DNA of 10,375 nucleotides from Bacteroidota bacterium (GTDB taxonomy: Bacteria; Bacteroidota; Bacteroidia; Sphingobacteriales; Sphingobacteriaceae): contig JANYAB010000797.1 of NCBI GenBank assembly GCA_025355225.1, forward strand, positions 1 to 10,375, written 5' to 3'. This document shows, piece by piece, positions 1-5,797 of the stretch (its first letter is position 1; each line of letters opens with the position of its first letter). The notes beneath the pieces are model-generated. The model ran no database searches. It was not told the origin of the DNA and saw only the letters and a list, made by a program, of their open reading frames with translations. The position numbers and the translations under genes were made by a program.

Positions 1-1398
1 GTTATTCAAAGGTATGCATCGTATGGTAGCTTTAGTTTCCTCCTTTATCTGTTGTTCCGTTTCGGCTGTGCCATCCCAATGTGCTGATAAAAAGCCGGGC
101 TCTTCATCAAGCAGGCGTTTAAACTCTTCATAGCTATCAACTTCCTTTGTATTCTCTTGTTTAAACCTTAGCGCCTTTTGATAGATGTTTTGCTGTATGT
201 CCTCAAGCAAGTTTTCTATATGTTCAGCCAAACCCTGCTGTGGAACGGTTTCTTTGGTTTTTGTATCACGACGGGCAAGCTCAACGGTACCGTTCTGCAT
301 ATCACGGCTGCCTATGGCCACCCGAAGGGGCACTCCCTTTAATTCATATTCGGCAAATTTAGCACCGGGGCGGTGCGTATCGCGCTTATCAAACTTCACC
401 GAAATGTTTTTTACTTTCAGTTCTTTGGAAAGCTCTTTTACAAATACTGCAATATTTTCCAGTTCTTCTTCGTGTTTATAAATAGGGACAATAACCACTT
501 GCATAGGCGCCAGTTTAGGTGGAAGTACCAACCCGGCATCGTCCGAATGTGACATAATAAGCGCACCGATCAGCCTGGTAGATACTCCCCAGGAAGTGGC
601 CCAAACATAATCCAGCTTATTTTCTTTATTGGTGAATTTCACATCAAAGGCTTTGGCAAAATTCTGACCTAAAAAATGAGATGTACCGGCCTGCAAGGCC
701 TTGCCGTCCTGCATCAGTGCTTCAATACAATAAGTATCCAATGCCCCCGCAAAACGTTCGTTAGGAGTTTTGACGCCTTTTACGACTGGCAAAGCAAGCC
801 AATTTTCCACAAAGTCGGCGTATACTTCAAGCATTTGCTCGGTTTCGGCAACAGCTTCTTCGGCGGTTGCATGCGCAGTATGGCCCTCCTGCCATAAAAA
901 CTCGCTGGTACGTAAAAAAAGGCGCGTGCGCATTTCCCACCTTACTACATTGGCCCATTGATTAATCAGTAAGGGCAAATCCCGGTACGATTGTATCCAG
1001 CCTCTATAGGAGTTCCAAATGATAGTTTCTGAAGTCGGACGAACGATCAGCTCCTCCTCCAGCTTGGCGTCTTCATCTACTACGATATTACCGTTCCCGT
1101 CGTTTTTAAGGCGATAATGGGTAACAACAGCGCACTCTTTTGCAAAGCCTTCAACGTGACTTGCTTCCTTTGAGAAAAAGGATTTCGGTATGAATAAAGG
1201 AAAATAAGCATTACTGTGACCGGTATCTTTAAACATTTGATCCAATACGGCCTGCATCTTTTCCCAAATGGAGTATCCATAGGGCTTTATGATCATACAT
1301 CCCCTCACTGGTGAATATTCTGCCAGATCGGCCTTAATAACCAAATCGGTATACCATTGCGAATAATCTTCCTCTTTACTAATAATCCCTTTACTCAT
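1..1398 (-). CDS. proS: Prolyl-tRNA synthetase, archaeal/eukaryote-like type (C-terminus off window)
   Basis: Charges tRNA-Pro with proline in the cytoplasm. The frame reads from ATG at 1398 through 466 codons to base 1 with no stop, so only roughly the last 25-30 residues of a protein of about 490 are missing. Visible class II synthetase features: RPTSET at residues 120-125; motif 2 around 153-176 (RWEMRTRLFLR, then WQEGHTAH); and motif 3 around 271-284 (GVSTRLIGALIMSH), whose Arg contacts ATP. An anticodon-binding domain starts near residue 300. The WQEGHTAH block and the lack of a bacterial editing insertion between motifs 2 and 3 mark the short archaeal/eukaryote-like form, which is common in Bacteroidota. 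The start is supported by the MSKGIISKEEDYSQWY N-terminus, usual for this form, and by a good promoter 38 nt upstream. It is divergent from the DUF4905-like gene. Identity is very secure. Confidence 0.97.
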   Translation of the reverse strand, partial: MSKGIISKEEDYSQWYTDLVIKADLAEYSPVRGCMIIKPYGYSIWEKMQAVLDQMFKDTGHSNAYFPLFIPKSFFSKEASHVEGFAKECAVVTHYRLKNDGNGNIVVDEDAKLEEELIVRPTSETIIWNSYRGWIQSYRDLPLLINQWANVVRWEMRTRLFLRTSEFLWQEGHTAHATAEEAVAETEQMLEVYADFVENWLALPVVKGVKTPNERFAGALDTYCIEALMQDGKALQAGTSHFLGQNFAKAFDVKFTNKENKLDYVWATSWGVSTRLIGALIMSHSDDAGLVLPPKLAPMQVVIVPIYKHEEELENIAVFVKELSKELKVKNISVKFDKRDTHRPGAKFAEYELKGVPLRVAIGSRDMQNGTVELARRDTKTKETVPQQGLAEHIENLLEDIQQNIYQKALRFKQENTKEVDSYEEFKRLLDEEPGFLSAHWDGTAETEQQIKEETKATIRCIPLNN

Positions 1399-1435
1399 AT
1401 ATGTAGTCGTATTTATTTAAAATTGTTATAGCCGC

Positions 1436-1463
1436 CAAATTTATAAATTTAAATGTTACCCAA
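1436..1463 (-). promoter_or_regulatory. Bacteroidota-type promoter for proS
   Basis: Read on the minus strand, a perfect TAnnTTTG -7 box (TAAATTTG, plus-strand 1436-1443) follows a TTG -33 element (plus-strand 1461-1463) after 17 nt. This matches the known Bacteroidota consensus TTG-N17-23-TAnnTTTG. A start about 7 nt downstream of the -7 box would give a leader of roughly 30 nt before the proS ATG. The region is A+T-rich, so a chance match is possible, but having both boxes at correct spacing makes this the best promoter in the window. Confidence 0.6.
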
Positions 1464-1499
1464 CGCCGACTTTCCACCATTCAAACCAATACGGCTGAA

Positions 1500-2282
1500 A
1501 TGTTCATATTTGTAACTTTTAAAATGATGTTACGACCTTATATTGATTATAAATTCGAATCCCCGGTATGGCGTCTGGAGATTGATGGACTTAATGATAC
1601 AATTTTAGTCGAAATCAGGGATCCAAATGACAAAAAGGTATTCTTTGCCTCGATAAGTCTTAAGAGCGGCAAAGTATTTTTTGATATGCTGCAAACAGAG
1701 GAACGGTGGCTTACAGGTATTGAGGCTGCTTATGATGGGGTGTTATTACTGCACAACTATCAATCCGAAACAGGGCCTGCGCATAAAGGCCTCACCGCAA
1801 TTGATGAAACTTCCGGGAATATCGTTTGGAATAACTATCTATATGCGTTTGATCACCTGTCAGTCAATGGACCGGTCATCTATGATACACGTATACAACC
1901 CCCAAGATTACTTTTAGCGGACGTTAAAACAGGTGCAATAGCCAGGCCCTACGAACCTTTAATTGATATAGAATTAAATAACCATTTGGTTTTACCCGGA
2001 GTAGTTTCGCCCGATTTATCACCATCATTAAAATTGCCGGTATCGCCTTTTGGAAATGCAATATATTATCTTGAGCACAATAATTTAAGAATTGTATCTT
2101 TGCACTCGCTTATATTGGGGGCTCTGCAACAACATTTGTATATTCTGGAGGATATGAATATTGTTTACGAAGATTTATTAAACGATGATATACAAAAATT
2201 GCAGCCTGAGTCGTTCCTAATACATAAAGAACAGTTGATTTATTTAAAAAATAAGTCAGAGTTAAAAGTTTTAACCCTATAA
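1500..2282 (+). CDS. DUF4905-like cytoplasmic protein of unknown function
   Basis: A 260-residue protein with no signal peptide or membrane segment, so probably cytoplasmic. It resembles the Bacteroidota family I recall as DUF4905; this is from memory and the function is unknown. The chain is rich in short beta-type segments. Residues about 97-112 read GLTAIDETSGNIVW, the pattern of one blade of a PQQ-like/WD-type beta-propeller, and a second weaker 'ADVKTGAI' stretch lies near 140. A propeller-like fold is therefore an inference. Start choice is uncertain: ATG at 1500 adds a hydrophobic MFIFVTFK extension, while ATG at 1524 or 1527 begins directly at M(M)LRPYIDYKFESPVW, which looks like the natural N-terminus. 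Imperfect -7-like boxes lie at 1505-1520, just before those later starts. The next gene begins 19 nt after the stop, suggesting co-transcription. Confidence 0.8.
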   Translation: MFIFVTFKMMLRPYIDYKFESPVWRLEIDGLNDTILVEIRDPNDKKVFFASISLKSGKVFFDMLQTEERWLTGIEAAYDGVLLLHNYQSETGPAHKGLTAIDETSGNIVWNNYLYAFDHLSVNGPVIYDTRIQPPRLLLADVKTGAIARPYEPLIDIELNNHLVLPGVVSPDLSPSLKLPVSPFGNAIYYLEHNNLRIVSLHSLILGALQQHLYILEDMNIVYEDLLNDDIQKLQPESFLIHKEQLIYLKNKSELKVLTL

Positions 2283-2301
2283 AAACAGTTTTAAGATAAA
2301 G

Positions 2302-3174
2302 ATGAAATTTAAATTAATATTATTAACCCTTTCTTTGTTAACATTTTCTATATCCGTTTTTGCTAAATCTAACGCCGATTCAGTTGGCGTTGAAAACCAA
2401 AACGGCAAAAAAGTAATTCTGCATAAACTTGATCCTAAAGATAATTATTACTCAATCGGGAGACGATATAACATAAAGCCTAAGGCCATCATGGACTATA
2501 ATAATAATGTAAGCCTTACTATCGGCAATATTATAAAAGTCCCTACAGATCTGCCTTACACCTCCACTATTAGTCAGGCGCCGAGCCAGCATTCGGCCAA
2601 TACAGGTAAAGAAGGTACGGCTACCCAGTATAAAGTTTCGGCGGGTGAAACGTTGTTCGCAATAGCAAAACGTTTTAACACCACAGTTGAGGATATTATG
2701 AATTTAAACGGACTAAAATCAAATAATATCACGCCGGGGCAAATTTTATTGGTTAAATCCAATACCCCTTCTTCTCCGCCACCTGTTCGCACATCAGACA
2801 GTGTTGTAGCAAAGCGGGACTCAACCAATGTCGTTTCAAATCCCGATAGCAGCAATACCGAACACCATGGAAATGCTAACCGGTATGGTTTGTATGAGAA
2901 GGACGAAAAAGGTGTCGCTACATGGATGGAGGATGACGGCCTCGACCCAAATAAAAAGCTGGTATTACATCGCACCGCTCCTATTGGCACTGTTATCAGG
3001 ATCACTAATATTATGACCAACCGCACTACCTTTGCTAAAGTAGTGGGCCGTTTTACTGATAATGAATCAACAAAGGACGTGATTATAGTAATGACCAAAA
3101 GCGTTGCACAATCATTAGGTGCATTGGATAAGCGCTTCCAGGTAAATTTAAGCTACGGCGCCCCGAATGAATAA
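2302..3174 (+). CDS. Exported protein: two LysM domains plus a diverged RlpA-like double-psi barrel
   Basis: A 290-residue envelope protein predicted to bind peptidoglycan. Residues 1-21 form a Sec signal peptide (Lys-rich start, hydrophobic core, cleavage near VFA|K); no lipobox is seen. LysM 1 covers about 39-81 (DNYYSIGRRYNIKPKAIMDYN) and LysM 2 about 109-152 (the clearer copy, YKVSAGETLFAIAKRFNTTVEDIMNLNGL). A Ser/Pro/Asp-rich linker runs 153-195. Residues about 203-285 resemble the RlpA/DPBB fold: HRTAPIGTVIRITN near 223-236 matches the HRTLPFGTRVRVTN block, and the end (SVAQSLGALDKRF) matches the helix-plus-strand finish. The NDRGP block carrying the catalytic Asp of RlpA lytic transglycosylases is replaced by GRFTDNE, so a binding rather than cleaving role is likely. 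It sits 19 nt behind the DUF4905-like gene. The upstream ribosome-binding signal is weak. Confidence 0.88.
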   Translation: MKFKLILLTLSLLTFSISVFAKSNADSVGVENQNGKKVILHKLDPKDNYYSIGRRYNIKPKAIMDYNNNVSLTIGNIIKVPTDLPYTSTISQAPSQHSANTGKEGTATQYKVSAGETLFAIAKRFNTTVEDIMNLNGLKSNNITPGQILLVKSNTPSSPPPVRTSDSVVAKRDSTNVVSNPDSSNTEHHGNANRYGLYEKDEKGVATWMEDDGLDPNKKLVLHRTAPIGTVIRITNIMTNRTTFAKVVGRFTDNESTKDVIIVMTKSVAQSLGALDKRFQVNLSYGAPNE

Positions 3175-3230
3175 ATCCGGCTCCCTGGCCCCTGAAGTAG
3201 GAGTTTACATTTCCAAAAAAACTGAATTTG

Positions 3231-3255
3231 AAATATATTATTAAAAAATATATTT
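3231..3255 (+). repeat. A/T-only inverted repeat touching the kinase start codon
   Basis: AAATATAT at 3231-3238 and ATATATTT at 3248-3255 are perfect 8-bp inverted arms around a 9-nt A/T loop. The right arm ends one base before the ATG at 3256. No Shine-Dalgarno sequence lies in the usual place. The hairpin would be weak because it has only A-T pairs. It may affect translation start, or simply reflect the A-rich leaders usual in Bacteroidota. Confidence 0.4.
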
Positions 3256-3930
3256 ATGAATACGCACGTGGATAGGCCCCATTCAGAAGGCTCCGGGGCT
3301 CCCCCTTTTATTATCGGTATTGCCGGCGGGAGCGGTTCAGGAAAGACTTTCTTTCTAAAATGCTTCCTCGAGCATTTTACAGATGATGAGGTGTGCCTGG
3401 TGTCGCAGGATGATTATTATATACCAGTCGCGCATAACATGACTGCGGAAGAAAACAAACTGTATAACTTCGATCTGCCAGATACCGTTGACCACCAGCA
3501 TTTCAGGGAAGATATAAGCAAATTGGTAAATAACGAAAGTATCAGTAAAAGGGAATATACCTTTAATAACCCCAATGCCATTCCGAAATTACTTGAAATC
3601 AAGCCGGCGCCTATCCTGATCGTCGAGGGATTATTCATCTTACATTTCCGGGAAATTGCCAAATTACTTAACCTTAAAATATTTATTGAAGCTGATGAGG
3701 AAATTGCCTTGGCACGTCGTTTAAAACGTGATCTGATCGAGCGTGGCTATTCCGAAGACGATGTAATGTATAGGTGGGTAAATCATGTGATGCCTGGTTA
3801 TGAAAAGTTTTTACTCCCGTATAAAGGTGAATGCGATCAAATAATAACCAACAATACCCACGAAGCCGACGATATTATTTGTGTAACGGAAGCGATATCT
3901 AAAGAGTTAAGAACGAAGGTTTTAATTTGA
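3256..3930 (+). CDS. udk: Uridine kinase-family P-loop kinase
   Basis: A 224-residue soluble kinase of the uridine kinase/phosphoribulokinase family, predicted to phosphorylate uridine (and cytidine) to UMP/CMP in pyrimidine salvage. Walker A is GGSGSGKT at residues 24-31. The substrate-binding segment SQDDYYIP lies at 50-57, and NFDLPDTVDH at 71-80 corresponds to the family's NFDxPDAxD block. The Walker B-like strand ILIVEGLFIL is at 120-129. The lid Arg-rich helix RRLKRDLIERG lies at 154-164. Length fits the family (about 200-225). The first 18 residues are a short non-conserved extension. The gene is convergent with scoB, and its last codons and TGA fall inside a repeat (3920-4021), so the C-terminal Leu-Ile is repeat-encoded. 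Exact substrate is inferred; other P-loop nucleoside or pantothenate-type kinases are less likely. Confidence 0.85.
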   Translation: MNTHVDRPHSEGSGAPPFIIGIAGGSGSGKTFFLKCFLEHFTDDEVCLVSQDDYYIPVAHNMTAEENKLYNFDLPDTVDHQHFREDISKLVNNESISKREYTFNNPNAIPKLLEIKPAPILIVEGLFILHFREIAKLLNLKIFIEADEEIALARRLKRDLIERGYSEDDVMYRWVNHVMPGYEKFLLPYKGECDQIITNNTHEADDIICVTEAISKELRTKVLI

Positions 3931-4021
3931 AGATTTTAATTTGAAAATTTGGCAATTTGAAGATTTGAAAATTAAAACAATCCCCCATTTTCAAATTAAC
4001 ACATTCTCAAATCTTCAAATT
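3920..4021. repeat. AATTTGAAGA-type repeat with nested inverted arms between convergent genes
   Basis: Perfect 15-bp inverted arms lie at 3954-3968 (AATTTGAAGATTTGA) and 4007-4021. A nested 10-bp pair ATTTGAAAAT / ATTTTCAAAT lies at 3963-3972 and 3987-3996 around a short CCCCC run. On the left, TTTTAATTTGAA occurs twice in tandem (3920-3931 and 3934-3945). The element fills the gap between the convergent kinase and scoB genes: the kinase TGA (3928-3930) is inside it, and the scoB stop (4020-4022) shares its last two bases. I recall similar intergenic repeats in Pedobacter/Mucilaginibacter genomes, unverified here. It may act as a bidirectional transcription end, though it lacks a GC-rich stem. 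Confidence 0.75.
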
Positions 4022-4676
4022 AAATTACCATTTCCGGTATCTCTCCCTCAATTATTAATTTTCCGGCAGTAGCATTTTTTATCTCTTCAACACTTACACC
4101 GGGTGCACGCTCTATCAATTTAAACCCTCCGTCAGGCAAAACATCAAAAACACCCAGTTCAGTCACTATTTTTTTAACACAATTTACACCGGTAAGCGGC
4201 AGGCTGCATTTTGGCAGAAGTTTTGATTCCCCTGCCTTGTTTACATGCTGCATGGCTACAATAATATTTTCGGCCGATGCCACCAGGTCCATGGCGCCTC
4301 CCATTCCCTTTACCATTTTTCCGGGTATTTTCCAATTTGCAATATCGCCGTTCTCAGATACCTCCATCGCCCCTAAAATAGTAAGATTCACCTTTTTTGC
4401 CCGGATCATTCCAAAACTCATGGCCGAATCAAAAATCGCCGAACCGGGCAGCATCGTGATCGTTTGTTTACCGGCATTTATCGTGTCTGCATCTTCTTCC
4501 CCCTCAAACGGAAAAGGCCCCATACCTAAAAGACCATTCTCTGATTGCAGCACCACATCAATTCCCTCAGGAATGTAGTTGGCTACCAGGGTAGGTATAC
4601 CTATACCGAGGTTTACGTAGTAACCATCCTTTATTTCTTTAGCGATTCGTTTTGCTATTCCTTCTTTATCTAACAT
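4020..4676 (-). CDS. scoB: 3-oxoacid CoA-transferase subunit B
   Basis: The beta subunit of a class I CoA-transferase (ScoB/AtoA type), which with ScoA moves CoA from succinyl-CoA or acetyl-CoA to acetoacetate or another 3-oxoacid. It has 218 residues, normal for the family. The catalytic Glu is E46 in the QSENGLLGMGP block, the family's signature; this Glu forms the covalent CoA thioester. NLGIGIPTLVANY at 22-34 and the Gly-rich GKMVKGMGGAMDLV near 118-131 are also typical. The start is ATG at 4676 with GGAG about 8 nt upstream (plus-strand 4684-4687), one of the better ribosome-binding sites here. It follows scoA on the same strand, but the 214-nt gap is unusually long for obligate partner subunits. 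Substrate is inferred; a short-chain acetate CoA-transferase is the main alternative. Confidence 0.93.
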   Translation of the reverse strand: MLDKEGIAKRIAKEIKDGYYVNLGIGIPTLVANYIPEGIDVVLQSENGLLGMGPFPFEGEEDADTINAGKQTITMLPGSAIFDSAMSFGMIRAKKVNLTILGAMEVSENGDIANWKIPGKMVKGMGGAMDLVASAENIIVAMQHVNKAGESKLLPKCSLPLTGVNCVKKIVTELGVFDVLPDGGFKLIERAPGVSVEEIKNATAGKLIIEGEIPEMVI

Positions 4677-4701
4677 TTGGTTTCTCCGTTAATACTAAAA
4701 T

Positions 4702-4788
4702 CTCTGTGTCGCTTTGTGTAACTCTCTGTGAACTCCGTGGTAAAAATCAACCACTGAGGACGCTGAGATTTTCACAAAGGCCACAAGG
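4702..4788. repeat. Long imperfect palindromic repeat inside the scoA-scoB gap
   Basis: Two arms flank the loop AAAAATCA (4742-4749). From 4741/4750 outward to 4712/4779, 23 of 30 facing positions are Watson-Crick pairs without any gap. After a small asymmetric bulge, TGTG at 4705-4708 pairs with CACA at 4782-4785. The core words are CTCCGTGGT and ACCACTGAG. I recall dispersed repeats of the ACCACNGAG...CACAGAG kind in many environmental bacteria, from memory. It is transcribed between the two CoA-transferase cistrons, where the hairpin could shape mRNA processing or subunit ratio. No coding sequence is seen in 4677-4890; the remainder (4789-4859) shows nothing I can name. Confidence 0.75.
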
Positions 4789-4859
4789 ACCAAATATTGT
4801 TTTGTCTTTATTTAGGCTTAAATACCTTTAATACAGCCTCTTATAATATCCATAATTCT

Positions 4860-4900
4860 TTTGCACATCTGTCATTTGCACATCTGCACATTAAATGTGC
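4860..4900. repeat. TTTGCACATCTG direct repeat plus palindrome at the scoA stop codon
   Basis: TTTGCACATCTG occurs at 4860-4871 and again at 4875-4886, a 15-nt period. It is followed directly by the palindrome GCACATTAAATGTGC at 4886-4900 (7-bp arms, one central base). The scoA stop TAA (4891-4893 on the plus strand) lies at the palindrome's centre, and the last two residues, His-Ile, are read from it. Two units with a 3-nt spacer are far too short for a CRISPR. It looks like a small dispersed intergenic repeat that has reached into the end of the gene. Confidence 0.65.
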
Positions 4901-5589
4901 TTTCTTACAGTACGTTGTTCAATTCTTTTTTCATAATTCTTGCCTTGGAAAATTCTGTGCACATAAATCCCTGGCGTGTGAATATGGTCAGGATCAAGAT
5001 CTCCTGGTTCAACCAACTCCTCCACTTCTGCAATGGTTATTTTACCGGCCATTGCCATCACCGGGTTAAAGTTACGTGCGGTAGACCGGTAAACCAGGTT
5101 ACCCATGGTATCACCTTTCCAGGCTTTTACTATGGCAAAATCAGCATTGAACGCCATTTCCATTAAATAGTCCTTACCGTTAAAATTACGTGTTTCTTTC
5201 CCCTCAGCTACTTCTGTGCCTATGCCTGCCGGTGTAAAAATTGCGGGCATACCATAACCAGCAGCCATACAACGCGTTGCCAGCGTTCCTTGCGGAATTA
5301 GCTCAACTTCGAGTTCGCCACTAAGTAATTGCCGCTCAAATTCAGCGTTTTCGCCTACGTAGGAGGATATCATTTTTTTTACCTGGCGTTTCTTAAGCAT
5401 CAGCCCGATCCCAAAGTCATCTACGCCGGCGTTGTTTGATATACACGTTAGCCCTTTTACCCCTTTTTTTACCAGCGCAGCAATGCAGTTTTCGGGTAAA
5501 CCGCATAGGCCAAACCCACCCAGCATCAATGTCATTCCATCCTCAATATCGCGGATTGCTTTATCAGCACTGCTAACAACTTTATTCAT
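4891..5589 (-). CDS. scoA: 3-oxoacid CoA-transferase subunit A
   Basis: The alpha subunit partner of ScoB (ScoA/AtoD type), 232 residues, the usual length. The CoA-transferase family I signature GGFGLCGLPE lies at residues 24-33. Further family blocks are SNNAGVDDFGIG at 51-62, ELIPQGTLATRCMAAG at 96-111 and TPAGIGTEVAEGKE at 119-132. The end YEKRIEQRTVRK is typical of this subfamily, and only the final His-Ile comes from the repeat at 4886-4900. The start is the ATG at 5589, just downstream of a TAnnTTTG box at 5609-5616. It is first in the scoA-scoB unit. The enzyme probably acts in ketone-body-like acetoacetate use or short-chain acid activation; the neighbours do not narrow the substrate further. 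Confidence 0.94.
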   Translation of the reverse strand: MNKVVSSADKAIRDIEDGMTLMLGGFGLCGLPENCIAALVKKGVKGLTCISNNAGVDDFGIGLMLKKRQVKKMISSYVGENAEFERQLLSGELEVELIPQGTLATRCMAAGYGMPAIFTPAGIGTEVAEGKETRNFNGKDYLMEMAFNADFAIVKAWKGDTMGNLVYRSTARNFNPVMAMAGKITIAEVEELVEPGDLDPDHIHTPGIYVHRIFQGKNYEKRIEQRTVRKHI

Positions 5590-5608
5590 AATTAATAATT
5601 GTTTGGGG

Positions 5609-5616
5609 CAAAAGTA
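5609..5616 (-). promoter_or_regulatory. -7 box upstream of scoA, overlapping a repeat end
   Basis: On the minus strand this reads TACTTTTG, a full match to the Bacteroidota -7 consensus TAnnTTTG, 19 nt upstream of the scoA ATG. No TTG/TTTG -33 element is present at 17-23 nt upstream, so promoter strength is uncertain. The TAC of the box is the outer end of the inverted arm of the 5614-5797 element, so everything upstream of the box is repeat sequence. Confidence 0.45.
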
Positions 5617-5797
5617 ACACGATTTCTCGATTTTTGGGACTCATAGGATTATTATTGACGCGATTTTTGGATTTAAGGGATTATCAATATGACCGTGAAA
5701 AGTACGCTGATAATCTAAAAAATCTCACAGATCACAATTATGCTCAGTTATTTAGTCAGGCATCCTGCGAATCGCTAAAATCAAGAAATCGTGTCAC
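5614..5797. repeat. 184-bp element with long inverted arms, between scoA and the esterase gene
   Basis: The outer arms 5614-5636 and 5775-5797 match in 20 of 23 positions when one is inverted (core ACACGATTTCT). Extending to 5614-5650 and 5761-5797 keeps 29 of 37. A further perfect inner pair is GATTATCA at 5679-5686 and TGATAATC at 5708-5715. The left half also holds an imperfect direct repeat: CGATTTTTGG near 5629 and near 5661, each followed by GGATTAT or GGGATTAT. No open frame encodes a transposase, and no clear target duplication flanks it. The right arm contains the esterase stop codon (5794-5796); the left arm supplies part of the scoA -7 box. It looks like a non-autonomous dispersed repeat (REP- or MITE-like). 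Confidence 0.7.

Noticed and set aside
1500..1526. Possible N-terminal membrane anchor (MFIFVTFK) on the DUF4905-like protein
   Set aside because: Too short for a membrane segment, and likely an artefact of an upstream ATG; the later ATGs give a more natural N-terminus.
2574..3098. Long open frame (174 codons) antisense to the LysM gene
   Set aside because: The translation is hydrophobic and low in recognisable motifs, while the plus strand encodes clear LysM and barrel blocks across the same bases; it is a shadow.
4860..4886. Possible CRISPR-like array of TTTGCACATCTG units
   Set aside because: Only two 12-nt units with a 3-nt spacer, no cas genes, and no spacer of usual length.
4851..4941. 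Direct repeat CATAATTCTT at 4851-4860 and 4932-4941 flanking the scoA 3' end, possibly a target duplication or partial gene duplication
   Set aside because: Similarity stops at 10 nt in A/T-rich sequence, and one copy is ordinary scoA coding sequence, so chance is the simpler explanation.
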